Shown in pieces: positions 1-7,211 of a stretch of 13,007 nucleotides of DNA. Source of the DNA: Polaribacter sp. (GTDB lineage: Bacteria; Bacteroidota; Bacteroidia; Flavobacteriales; Flavobacteriaceae); the NCBI GenBank assembly GCA_029245665.1, contig JAQWOW010000110.1, forward strand, positions 1-13,007, given 5' to 3'. The stretch's first letter is position 1, and each line of letters begins with the position of its first letter. Below the pieces are notes generated by a model. That model saw only the letters and a program-made list of their open reading frames with translations, did no database searches and was not told where the DNA came from. Made by a program: the position numbers and the translations under genes.

Positions 1-30
1 TTACAAAAACGTATTTAAAACTAGGTTTTT

Positions 31-1002
31 TTAAACCCCTTTATTTATCCTGTTGTTTTCTAATCCGAGAGCAATTTCTTTATCCGTTAAAAAATCGGGT
101 CTAAAATCACTCATTAATGCTTCTTTTTTAGATTTTGCATATTCATAACCCGAGTTCCACCATTTACCCATTAAAACTTGATCAAAAATTAAAGAATTTG
201 TGGTTAATACCGTAGGAGTATAATATAAATTTAACTTAACACCTTTGCTTTTTGCAGCTAATTTACCAATAGTAATATTATGTCTTTCTACATTTGTTAA
301 CATAAAATCAAAAAGATCGAATAGCAATGAAAAAGGATTTTTTGCAGGCAATCTATTGAATTGAGTAATTTCAGTTTCTAAAATTATTGCATCTATTTCG
401 GTAGCTCCTCTAATAATTGCTTCCCTAATAGGCACCAAAGAACCAAAACCTCCATCAGCATATTGACAATTATTTTTTTCTAACAAACTCATAAAAGGAA
501 CATAATTGCAAGAAGCCCAAATCCAATCACAATAATCATCATAAGTACACTCATCTATCGTTTTATACTCTATCTGATTTGTTGTTAAATTAGAAACTGT
601 CACGACAACATTTTTATTTTTTTCTCTAATTTCATGGTACATATTTTTGGTAATATGTTTTTTAATTAAAGTTCTTAAATTTTTACTTTCTCCAAAAGTT
701 TTTCTTCCGTTTAAAAAGTTCCATAGGGTATTTAAGTGACGAATACTTATGACTTTTTCTCCATCAATATTTTTGATTTTAAAGGGATTATTACTGAAAA
801 TAGTTTTCTGATTTACATTCGTATACAACTTTTTTAGATCCTCTAATTTCCCTAATGCTAAATGAGAAACCATTAAGCTTCCTGTAGAGGTACCAACAAA
901 AATATCGTATTCTTTATTTTCATTATTGATTAAATATTGGGCAACTCCTCCTGCAAACGCTCCTTTACTTCCTCCTCCTGAAATTACCAATGCTTTTTTC
1001 AT
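31..1002 (-). CDS. patatin-like phospholipase family protein
   Basis: A 323-residue predicted serine lipid acyl hydrolase of the patatin fold. The family marks are all visible: an oxyanion-hole glycine loop GGGSKGAF at residues 9-16, the nucleophile elbow GTSTG at 37-41 with Ser39, and the catalytic-dyad Asp in the DGG motif at 183-185. The stretch WASCNYVPF at about 162-170 also fits the family. I see no signal peptide or membrane segment, so it is probably cytosolic or membrane-peripheral. Family members release fatty acids from phospholipids or other acyl lipids; the substrate here cannot be read from sequence. It is divergent from the BNR lipoprotein gene across only 47 bases, so the two may share a regulatory region. 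Some patatin proteins are CBASS defence effectors (CapV), but no nucleotide cyclase gene lies nearby, so a housekeeping lipid role is the simpler reading. The ATG at 1002 is the natural start because the glycine loop begins eight residues later. Confidence 0.9.
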   Translation of the reverse strand: MKKALVISGGGSKGAFAGGVAQYLINNENKEYDIFVGTSTGSLMVSHLALGKLEDLKKLYTNVNQKTIFSNNPFKIKNIDGEKVISIRHLNTLWNFLNGRKTFGESKNLRTLIKKHITKNMYHEIREKNKNVVVTVSNLTTNQIEYKTIDECTYDDYCDWIWASCNYVPFMSLLEKNNCQYADGGFGSLVPIREAIIRGATEIDAIILETEITQFNRLPAKNPFSLLFDLFDFMLTNVERHNITIGKLAAKSKGVKLNLYYTPTVLTTNSLIFDQVLMGKWWNSGYEYAKSKKEALMSDFRPDFLTDKEIALGLENNRINKGV

Positions 1003-1049
1003 GATCTTAAAATGATTTGTTTTAATTTAGTACTATAAAAGTATCAAAA
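1003..1049. promoter_or_regulatory. divergent intergenic region, patatin gene / BNR lipoprotein gene
   Basis: This 47-base AT-rich gap must hold at least part of both start regions, unless the promoters lie inside the neighbouring genes. Reading right to left there is a TACTTTTA, seven of eight matches to the Bacteroidota -7 element TAnnTTTG. Reading left to right there is a TTTG at 1016-1019, but no correctly spaced -7 element follows it. I therefore call only the shared divergent region and not specific promoters. Confidence 0.35.
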
Positions 1050-2087
1050 ATGAAAAGAATAATTCTATTTATTTTCGCTTTCTCAATTTTTCACTCTTGT
1101 AAGAAAAATTATCACCCTAGAGAAATCAATTTTATTTCTATAAAAGAATTTAAAATAGACAGCACTAGCATTCGAGCAATTCAGATAATTGACAAAGACA
1201 ATGTTGCATATGCTAGTGATAATGGACAAATTGGCTTCTTTGGTAAAGAAGAAAATTCAATAATCATGCCAAAATACCAAGATTCTATAACTCCAAATTT
1301 TAGAAGCATCGCATTTAATGGTCATAATTACTTTGTACTTTCGATTGGAAATCCTGCCTTATTATATAACGTCTCTGAAGAAAAAGCAAGCTTGGTATAT
1401 TCCGAAAATAATGAAAAGGTATTTTATGATTCAATGCATTTTTTTGATGACAAGCAACATGGAATTGCAGTAGGAGACCCTACAGAAGATTGTGCATCTA
1501 TAATAGTAACCAACAATAGTGGTAGAAATTGGAATAAATTATCTTGTGAAAATTCACCAAAATTTGAAGAGAATGAAGTTTTTTTTGCGGCTAGCAACAC
1601 CAATATTAAAACAATTGGAAGTACCGTTTGGATTGCTTCAGGAGGTAAAAAAGCGCGTATATTTAAATCGGAAGATTATGGTCATTCGTGGCAAATTTTT
1701 ACGACTCCAATCATACAAGGAGACGGATCACAGGGGATTTATTCTATTGATTTTTCTGATAAAAAAAATGGAATTATCATTGGTGGAGATTATTCTAAAC
1801 CATTAAAAAACAAAGCAAACAAAGCCATTACTAAAGATGGTGGTAAGACCTGGACATTAATTGCAGACAATCAAAATCCGAATTACAAAAGTTGTGTGCA
1901 ATATGTTCCAAACACCAATGGAAAAGAAATTTTTGCTGTTGGTAAAACAGGAATATCTTATTCTAATGATGGGGGTTTTTCATGGAAAGAGGTTTCAAAT
2001 GAAGGTTATTATGCAATTCAATTTATAGATAGAAATACCGCATGGTTATCTGGAAATAATAAAATTGGAAAGTTAATTTTAAAGTAA
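1050..2087 (+). CDS. BNR/Asp-box (Ycf48-like) beta-propeller lipoprotein
   Basis: A 345-residue predicted exported lipoprotein. Residues 1-16 form a short signal peptide (KR, then a hydrophobic run) ending at Cys17 in the context FHSC, a relaxed lipobox acceptable in Bacteroidota. Four Asp-box-like turns follow: TNNSGRNW at 154-161, SEDYGHSW at 207-214, TKDGGKTW at 261-268 and SNDGGFSW at 305-312. They alternate with strands such as HGIAVGD (about 137-143) and NGIIIGGD (about 240-247), which is the pattern of Ycf48/BNR propellers. Flavobacterial homologues are often annotated as oxidoreductases, but I see no redox cofactor motif and would not infer an enzyme. The fold more likely serves binding or scaffolding at the cell envelope. 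The residues after the cysteine (KKNYH) do not look like the acidic surface-export signal known from some flavobacteria, so a periplasm-facing anchor is the default guess. Confidence 0.85.
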   Translation: MKRIILFIFAFSIFHSCKKNYHPREINFISIKEFKIDSTSIRAIQIIDKDNVAYASDNGQIGFFGKEENSIIMPKYQDSITPNFRSIAFNGHNYFVLSIGNPALLYNVSEEKASLVYSENNEKVFYDSMHFFDDKQHGIAVGDPTEDCASIIVTNNSGRNWNKLSCENSPKFEENEVFFAASNTNIKTIGSTVWIASGGKKARIFKSEDYGHSWQIFTTPIIQGDGSQGIYSIDFSDKKNGIIIGGDYSKPLKNKANKAITKDGGKTWTLIADNQNPNYKSCVQYVPNTNGKEIFAVGKTGISYSNDGGFSWKEVSNEGYYAIQFIDRNTAWLSGNNKIGKLILK

Positions 2088-2147
2088 AATTAGAAAAAAC
2101 AACATTCCTAAAGAACACCTCATATTAAAGTTTCGAAAGGAAAAAAA

Positions 2148-2240
2148 GTGAAGTATAATTTTCACGTGGATCATTTTTTTATCAAAATAAACGGGCACCA
2201 TTTTATACCTGCAAAAGTAGAAATTTATGAAGATTCATGA
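2148..2240 (+). CDS. possible 30-residue His-rich small ORF or gene remnant
   Basis: In the gap before pepT a GTG at 2148 opens 30 codons ending at TGA 2238-2240. The purine stretch AAAGGA ends six bases before it, a better Shine-Dalgarno match than most genes here have. The predicted peptide has His at residues 6, 9, 17 and 18, alternating hydrophobic and polar residues, and an acidic end (EIYEDS). It reads more like protein than like random translation of AT-rich DNA. The open frame extends back to a stop at 2109, and it is in the same frame as the upstream BNR gene, from which it is separated by stops. I do not recognise it. It may be a small peptide gene, a decayed 3' end of a lost gene, or chance. 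Confidence 0.2.
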   Translation: MKYNFHVDHFFIKINGHHFIPAKVEIYEDS

Positions 2241-2301
2241 ATCAATAATAGATTGTGTGATGGTTTTGAATGAATAGATAAAATTAAATTAATTGAACAA
2301 A

Positions 2302-3540
2302 ATGATTGATAAAAAACACATAACCAATAGGTTTATACAATACGTTACTATAGACACAGAATCAGATCCAAATAATCCTGCTTTTCCTAGTTCAGAAAAG
2401 CAATGGAATTTAGCAAAAGTTCTAGTTGAAGAACTGAAACAAATTGGAATGAAAGAGGTAGAATTAGATAAAAATTGTTATGTAATGGCAACATTGCCAG
2501 GCAATATTGAGTACCAAGTACCTACCATTGGTTTTATCGCTCATATGGACACAAGTCCTGATTTTACTGGAGCAAATGTTACACCTCAAATTATTGAAAA
2601 TTACCAAGGAAATGATATCGTTTTAAACAAAGAGAAAAATATTATTTTATCTCCCGATTATTTTGATGATTTATTGCAATACAAAGGGCAAACGATAATA
2701 ACTACTGACGGAACAACGCTTCTTGGAGCAGATGATAAAGCTGGTATTACAGAAATCGTTTCTGCCATGGAATATCTAATTCAGCATCCGGAAATTAAAC
2801 ACGGTAAAATACGAATTTGTTTTACACCTGACGAAGAAGTTGGCAAAGGAGCTCATTTATTTGATGTATCAAAATTTGGAGCAGAATGGGCTTACACAAT
2901 GGACGGCAGCCAAATTGGTGAACTAGAATATGAAAATTTTAATGCTGCTGCAGCTAAAATTACAATTGCTGGTAAAATTGTTCATCCAGGGTATGCAAAA
3001 GGAAAAATGATCAACTCTTTGCTAATTGCAAATGAATTTATTGCAGCGCTTCCATCGGATGAAGTTCCAGAAAAAACTGAAGGTTATGAAGGTTTTTTTC
3101 ATTTACATGATCTAAATGGAAATGTAGAAGAAACAATCTTAGAATACATTATTAGAGACCATGACTTTGACCTCTTTGAAAAGAGAAAAAATTTTATTAA
3201 AAAAATTGTTACGGATTTTAATGAAAAATACCAACAAGAAATCATTAGTGTTACCATTATTGACCAATACTTTAACATGAAAGAAAAAATAACACCTGTT
3301 ATGCACATTGTAGAAGTTGCGGAAGATGTTATGAAAAACTTAGGAATTACCCCTTTAATAAAAGCGATAAGAGGTGGTACAGACGGTTCTCAATTGTCTT
3401 ACAAAGGATTGCCTTGTCCAAATATATTTGCTGGCGGACATAATTTTCATGGGCGTTTTGAGTATATCCCTGTAGAATCTATGATAAAAGCTACTGAGGT
3501 TATTATCGGAATTGCAGAGAAAGTTTCAAAAAGATCATAA
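2302..3540 (+). CDS. pepT: peptidase T (tripeptide aminopeptidase)
   Basis: A 412-residue M20 metallopeptidase, close to the E. coli PepT length of 408. It removes the N-terminal residue from tripeptides in the cytosol using two zinc ions. The full ligand set is visible, counted from the ATG at 2302: His81 and Asp83 in HMDTS, the bridging Asp144 in GADDKAG, the general base Glu178 and ligand Glu179 in TPDEEVG, Asp201 in TMDG, and His380 in GGHNFHG. The GGTDGS loop at 358-363 also matches M20 enzymes. A TTG at 2293 in the same frame would add three residues, but the ATG gives the usual N-terminus and is preferred. The gene seems to be a single unit, with a hairpin terminator immediately after the stop. 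No export signal is seen. Confidence 0.96.
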   Translation: MIDKKHITNRFIQYVTIDTESDPNNPAFPSSEKQWNLAKVLVEELKQIGMKEVELDKNCYVMATLPGNIEYQVPTIGFIAHMDTSPDFTGANVTPQIIENYQGNDIVLNKEKNIILSPDYFDDLLQYKGQTIITTDGTTLLGADDKAGITEIVSAMEYLIQHPEIKHGKIRICFTPDEEVGKGAHLFDVSKFGAEWAYTMDGSQIGELEYENFNAAAAKITIAGKIVHPGYAKGKMINSLLIANEFIAALPSDEVPEKTEGYEGFFHLHDLNGNVEETILEYIIRDHDFDLFEKRKNFIKKIVTDFNEKYQQEIISVTIIDQYFNMKEKITPVMHIVEVAEDVMKNLGITPLIKAIRGGTDGSQLSYKGLPCPNIFAGGHNFHGRFEYIPVESMIKATEVIIGIAEKVSKRS

Positions 3541-3542
3541 AT

Positions 3543-3574
3543 AAAAAAAGCCTTTAGTAAACTAAAGACTTTTT
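3543..3574. terminator. hairpin terminator after pepT, probably bidirectional
   Basis: The perfect arms CTTTAGT and ACTAAAG enclose a two-base AA centre (in practice the inner pairs would open). The stem extends, after one C/A mismatch, into an A-run on the left pairing a T-run on the right. In both directions it ends in a run of T, so it can stop pepT from the left and the acyltransferase (-) from the right. A smaller hairpin, ATGGC-CTAA-GCCAT, follows at 3580-3593. The rest of the 148-base gap to 3688 shows nothing I can name. Confidence 0.7.
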
Positions 3575-3688
3575 GCAGAATGGCCTAAGCCATCTTATAA
3601 ACATATTAATGACAAAGCCCCTAATCTTTATCAAAAATAATATTACTAAAACAAAATTAAACAATATCTCTTAAAGTTACAAAAAAAA

Positions 3689-4228
3689 TTAACATAATTC
3701 TGGTTTCTTTCCTTTTACATTCTTAAAAAAATTATAAAATACTTCAAAATCTTGACTTTTATTGAGGGTTGTATAGTAGGGATTTGAAATTTTTATTTTC
3801 TTATTTTCAAAGTCTAATGTAGCCATCACTATGGGAACATTTGCTCCTTTAGCAATATAATAAAAACCAGTTTTCCACTTTTCTACTTTTTTTCTTGTTC
3901 CTTCTGGTGACATACCAAGTTTAAATTCATCTTTAGAATTAAAAACAGTAATGATTGAATCGACTAAATTGTTACTTTTATTTCTATCAACAGGTGTTCC
4001 TCCTAATTTTCTAAAAAAAACACCAAAAGGTGGCTTAAATAAGGAATTTTTACCAATAAAATGAATCATCGTTCCTGAAGCCATTCTAGATAAAATTGCA
4101 ATCGGAAAATCTACCCAACTTGTGTGAGGTGCTGCAATAACAACATACTTTTTTACATCCTTAGGAAAATCATTTTCAAATTTCCAACCTAAAACTGTGA
4201 ATAAAATAAATCTTGCAATTCTTTTCAT
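3689..4228 (-). CDS. 1-acyl-glycerol-3-phosphate acyltransferase family protein (PlsC-like)
   Basis: A 179-residue lysophospholipid acyltransferase (LPLAT) family protein. The four usual blocks are present in order: HTSWVD at 35-40 (the HX4D catalytic motif), GGTPVDR at 76-82, SPEGTR at 107-112 (the phosphate-binding EGTR motif) and VPIV at 131-134. Family members move an acyl chain from a thioester to a glycerophosphate or other lipid acceptor at the inner membrane. It is shorter than classical PlsC (about 240 residues) and lacks an obvious long N-terminal membrane anchor, although residues 5-15 are hydrophobic. It may therefore be a specialised relative acting on another lipid rather than the main phosphatidate synthase. 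Its start is 84 bases from the divergent rmuC start, and its 3' end converges on pepT. Family assignment is firm; substrate is unknown. Confidence 0.88.
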   Translation of the reverse strand: MKRIARFILFTVLGWKFENDFPKDVKKYVVIAAPHTSWVDFPIAILSRMASGTMIHFIGKNSLFKPPFGVFFRKLGGTPVDRNKSNNLVDSIITVFNSKDEFKLGMSPEGTRKKVEKWKTGFYYIAKGANVPIVMATLDFENKKIKISNPYYTTLNKSQDFEVFYNFFKNVKGKKPELC

Positions 4229-4268
4229 AAATATAATAGATGTTAATAAAATCTTTCTTTAAAGGTTT

Positions 4269-4276
4269 TATTTTTG
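4269..4276 (+). promoter_or_regulatory. candidate -7 element for rmuC (TATTTTTG)
   Basis: A perfect match to the Bacteroidota -7 consensus TAnnTTTG, 36 bases before the rmuC ATG and in the divergent gap to the acyltransferase gene. No TTG sits at the expected 17-23 base spacing upstream, so only half of the promoter is supported. The motif is short and the DNA AT-rich, so chance is possible. Confidence 0.4.
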
Positions 4277-4312
4277 TAATTAAAAGGGCTAAATTTAGGA
4301 ACTTAAATTGAC

Positions 4313-5635
4313 ATGATGAACGAATTAATCACTTACTTCACAATTGCACTTACTTTTGCTTCAATTGGCTTTTATATTGGCAAAATACTAACAAAATTAA
4401 CTTCAGAGAAGGAGAAAGCAACTCTTGAAGAACGTGCTTCTTTAATGGAACAATCTAAAGAAATTTTAGAGACTAATTTTGATAAATTACAAAAAGAGCT
4501 AAAACAAGTTCAGGAAGAGAAAGAGAATTTAAGCATTTTAAATGCGAGACAAGACTCTGAGCTATTCAATTCAAACCAGAAATTAAATGAGAATAAAAAG
4601 GAAGTAGAAAAGTTACAAGATAAATTCACAAAAGAATTTGAAAACTTAGCAAACAAAATACTAGAAGAAAAATCAACTAAATTCACCAAACAAAATAAGG
4701 AAAATATTCAAACTATACTCAACCCTTTAAAAGAGAAAATTGAAAATTTTGAAAAGAAAGTTTCCGAAAATCAGCAAAATAACACTGGAATGCACGCTGC
4801 ATTAAAAGAGCAATTAACGCACTTAAAAGATTTGAACAAGCAAATGAGTCAAGAGGCGATAAATCTAACAAATGCTTTAAAGGGAGACAATAAAACCCAG
4901 GGAGATTGGGGTGAAGCACAATTAGAAATTTTGTTAGAAAAAGCCAATTTAACCAAAGACATACACTTTTCTACTCAGGGTGGATATCGAGATGAAGAAG
5001 GTCGTTTAAAAAAACCAGATTTTATTATCAACCTTCCAGATAATAGACATTTGATAGTTGACTCTAAAGTCTCCTTAACTGCCTATGAAAATTATTTCAG
5101 TGCTGAAAATGAGGCTGAAAAAGAAGTGTATTTAAAAAAACATGTAGAAAGTATCCGAAAGCATTTTAAAGAATTAGGAGAAAAGAAGTACGATACTCTG
5201 TACGAAATTAACTCTCCAGATTATGTACTAATGTTTGTACCAATTGAACCCGCATTACTCATTGCATTAAATAAAGCCAATAATTTATACTTAGAAGCTT
5301 TAGATAGAAACGTTGTTTTGGTCTCTACCTCTACTCTTCTAGCCACTTTAAGTACTGTTTCATCAATATGGAGACAAGAAAATCAGAAAAGAAATGTTAT
5401 AGAAATCGCGAAACAAGCTGGAGCTTTGTATGATCAGTTTGTAAATTTAACAAACGATTTGATAAAGGTCGGAAACCAATTAAAAACGGTACAAGGAAGT
5501 TACGATACTTCTATGAAAAAACTTACGGGAAGAGGAAACTTAATTAAGAAAGTAGAAAGTATAAAGAAATTAGGTGCAACAACCTCTAAAAATTTAAATC
5601 AGAACTTATTAGACAGAGCTATTCAAGATGACTAG
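4313..5635 (+). CDS. rmuC: DNA recombination protein RmuC
   Basis: A 440-residue RmuC-family protein. Residues 6-26 form one membrane-spanning helix, followed by a long charged coiled coil from about 30 to 185. The conserved RmuC domain then begins at GDWGEAQLE (197-205). Within it Glu201, Asp236 in PDFII and Asp250/Lys252 in VDSK have the spacing of a PD-(D/E)XK-type nuclease core, and this family has been proposed to be an endonuclease. E. coli rmuC mutants show more recombination at small inverted repeats, so the protein is thought to limit such rearrangements; the mechanism is not settled. Two ATGs lie in tandem (4313 and 4316), and either gives the same protein less one Met. The gene is a single unit with a terminator shared with the convergent glyA. 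The N-terminal anchor plus coiled coil suggests a membrane-tethered protein facing the cytosol. Confidence 0.93.
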   Translation: MMNELITYFTIALTFASIGFYIGKILTKLTSEKEKATLEERASLMEQSKEILETNFDKLQKELKQVQEEKENLSILNARQDSELFNSNQKLNENKKEVEKLQDKFTKEFENLANKILEEKSTKFTKQNKENIQTILNPLKEKIENFEKKVSENQQNNTGMHAALKEQLTHLKDLNKQMSQEAINLTNALKGDNKTQGDWGEAQLEILLEKANLTKDIHFSTQGGYRDEEGRLKKPDFIINLPDNRHLIVDSKVSLTAYENYFSAENEAEKEVYLKKHVESIRKHFKELGEKKYDTLYEINSPDYVLMFVPIEPALLIALNKANNLYLEALDRNVVLVSTSTLLATLSTVSSIWRQENQKRNVIEIAKQAGALYDQFVNLTNDLIKVGNQLKTVQGSYDTSMKKLTGRGNLIKKVESIKKLGATTSKNLNQNLLDRAIQDD

Positions 5636-5689
5636 AGAAGTATGGTGCTGTTATTTTAATATAAATTTCTAAAACTTTTTAACAAAAAG

Positions 5690-5719
5690 AAAGCATCACG
5701 AATTAAAGTGATGCTTTTT
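5690..5719. terminator. bidirectional terminator between rmuC and glyA
   Basis: A perfect 10-bp stem (AAAGCATCAC at 5690-5699 with GTGATGCTTT at 5708-5717) around an 8-base loop, ending in a T-run on the right. The opposite strand also leaves the stem into a T-rich stretch. It lies between two convergent stop codons (5635 and 5746), exactly where an intrinsic terminator serving both genes is expected. Confidence 0.88.
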
Positions 5720-5745
5720 ATATTTAAACAGGTCTATACGCTCAG

Positions 5746-7020
5746 TTACATTACAAATAATCTTCTGTGAGACATCATATTTGAAACTCGTTCTCCAATT
5801 TCATGCAACGCATCATCATTGTCTGCATTTTGTATCGCTTCGTCGATAAATCCTACTACAGCTTCCATATCAGAAACTTTTAATCCTCGAGTTGTGATTG
5901 CTGGGGTACCAACACGAATTCCAGAGGTTACAAAAGGACTTTTATCATCAAAAGGAACCATGTTTTTATTCACAGTAATATCTGCTTTGCCCAGAGCAAT
6001 TTCTGCATCTTTTCCTGAAATGTTTTTATTACGTAAGTCAATTAGCATCACATGATTGTCTGTTCCACCAGAAATTAAATCATAGCCTTTCTCTACAAAT
6101 ACCTTTGCCATAGCAGCAGCATTTTCTTTCACTTGAATTTGATACTCTAAGAATTCATCTGTTAATGCCTCCCCAAATGCAATTGCTTTTGCAGCAATAA
6201 CGTGTTCTAGAGGTCCTCCCTGATTCCCAGGAAAAACGGCAGATTGAAGTAAAGAAGACATTTTCTTTAATTTTCCACTTTTTAAAGTTTCTCCAAAAGG
6301 ATTGTCAAAATCTTTTCCCATCATGATCATTCCCCCTCTTGGTCCTCGTAACGTTTTGTGAGTAGTGGTTGTTACTATATGACAATGAGGCATGGGGTCG
6401 TTCAAAAGACCTTTGGAAATCATTCCTGAAGGATGAGAAATATCGGCTAGTAAAATAGCCCCAACACTATCTGCAATTGTTCGAAAGCGTTTGAAGTCGA
6501 TATCTCTTGAATATGCAGATGCTCCAGCAATGATTAAATTTGGTTGTTCTTTTGTTGCAGTTGCTTGTATTTTGTCATAATCTAGTACCCCTGATTCCTT
6601 TTCAACTCCATAAAAAGAGGTTTTGTATAATTTTCCGGAAAAATTCACAGGAGATCCGTGCGTTAAATGACCACCGTGCGATAAGTCAAATCCTAAAATT
6701 TTGTCACCGGGCTTTAAACAAACCGAGAACACTGCAGTATTTGCTTGAGAACCAGAATGCGGCTGAACATTCACATATTCTGCACCAAATAATTCTTTTG
6801 CTCTATCAATTGCTATTTGCTCAACAATATCAACAATTTCACAACCCCCGTAATAACGTTTTCCAGGATATCCCTCAGCATATTTGTTGGTTAAAACAGA
6901 CCCTTGTGCTCTCATTACTTGATCGCTTACAAAGTTTTCAGAAGCAATTAATTCTAAACCATTTAATTGTCTTTCTTTTTCTTCCTCTATGAGGTCAAAA
7001 ATTAAATTATCTTGTTGCAT
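5746..7020 (-). CDS. glyA: serine hydroxymethyltransferase
   Basis: A 424-residue PLP enzyme (E. coli GlyA is 417) that interconverts serine and glycine with transfer of a one-carbon unit to tetrahydrofolate. The PLP lysine is Lys222 in VTTTTHKTLRGPRGG (216-230), the classic signature. Asp193 and His196 in ADISHPSG are the pyridine-nitrogen and ring-stacking residues. YAEGYPGKRYYGG at 47-59 and the HSGSQAN loop at 88-94 match the substrate and phosphate sites. The chain looks complete and intact. It stands divergent from fumarylacetoacetase across 191 bases and converges with rmuC. It is cytosolic, and a central source of glycine and methylene-tetrahydrofolate for purine, thymidylate and methionine synthesis. 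No riboswitch is visible in its short leader. Confidence 0.97.
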   Translation of the reverse strand: MQQDNLIFDLIEEEKERQLNGLELIASENFVSDQVMRAQGSVLTNKYAEGYPGKRYYGGCEIVDIVEQIAIDRAKELFGAEYVNVQPHSGSQANTAVFSVCLKPGDKILGFDLSHGGHLTHGSPVNFSGKLYKTSFYGVEKESGVLDYDKIQATATKEQPNLIIAGASAYSRDIDFKRFRTIADSVGAILLADISHPSGMISKGLLNDPMPHCHIVTTTTHKTLRGPRGGMIMMGKDFDNPFGETLKSGKLKKMSSLLQSAVFPGNQGGPLEHVIAAKAIAFGEALTDEFLEYQIQVKENAAAMAKVFVEKGYDLISGGTDNHVMLIDLRNKNISGKDAEIALGKADITVNKNMVPFDDKSPFVTSGIRVGTPAITTRGLKVSDMEAVVGFIDEAIQNADNDDALHEIGERVSNMMSHRRLFVM

Positions 7021-7042
7021 TTTGTTTGTTGATTTGGATTTA

Positions 7043-7050
7043 CAAAAATA
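7043..7050 (-). promoter_or_regulatory. candidate -7 element for glyA (TATTTTTG)
   Basis: On the minus strand, 22 bases before the glyA ATG, there is an exact TAnnTTTG match. No TTG occurs at the usual distance upstream, so the -33 half is unsupported. The implied leader is very short, leaving little room for regulatory RNA. Confidence 0.45.
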
Positions 7051-7186
7051 ATAAAAATGAATATTGGATTACATAAGTTTTAGCGATTATTTTCCATTTC
7101 TATCAACAATTGTAGTATCATAAAAAAAGGAGTGTTAAAAATAAGTTATTGATGACTATTCCTAACAAAAATGGTAAAAAATTGCC

Positions 7187-7194
7187 TAAATTTG
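7187..7194 (+). promoter_or_regulatory. candidate -7 element for fumarylacetoacetase (TAAATTTG)
   Basis: An exact TAnnTTTG match ending 17 bases before the ATG at 7212, which predicts a leader of about ten A-rich bases. No TTG lies 17-23 bases upstream. Together with the glyA element it gives the 191-base divergent gap one -7 element per direction. The roughly 135 bases between them hold no other structure I can identify. Confidence 0.45.
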
Positions 7195-7211
7195 AGTAAA
7201 AAATAAAAAAT

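Noticed and set aside
19..40. GGTTT/AAACC hairpin at the end of the patatin gene as its terminator
   Set aside because: The stem is five pairs, overlaps the last codons and stop, and the downstream sequence is cut by the window edge, so it cannot be judged.
31..1002. Patatin protein as a CBASS-type anti-phage effector
   Set aside because: No CD-NTase cyclase, ubiquitin-like or other defence gene lies next to it, and its neighbours are an envelope lipoprotein and housekeeping genes. The left edge could hide a partner, but nothing seen supports it.
2232..2243. Perfect 12-base palindrome GATTCATGAATC upstream of pepT
   Set aside because: A few perfect 12-base palindromes are expected by chance in 13 kb, it occurs once, and it overlaps the end of the small frame. 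There is no evidence that it is an operator.
2293..2301. TTG start for pepT three codons upstream
   Set aside because: The ATG at 2302 gives the usual N-terminus of the family. The extra three residues have no support.
6540..6992. 150-codon open frame opposite glyA
   Set aside because: It is antisense to the strongly conserved start of glyA, its translation is low-complexity (Leu, Gln and His rich), and it shows no recognisable motif. It is a shadow of the glyA coding pattern.
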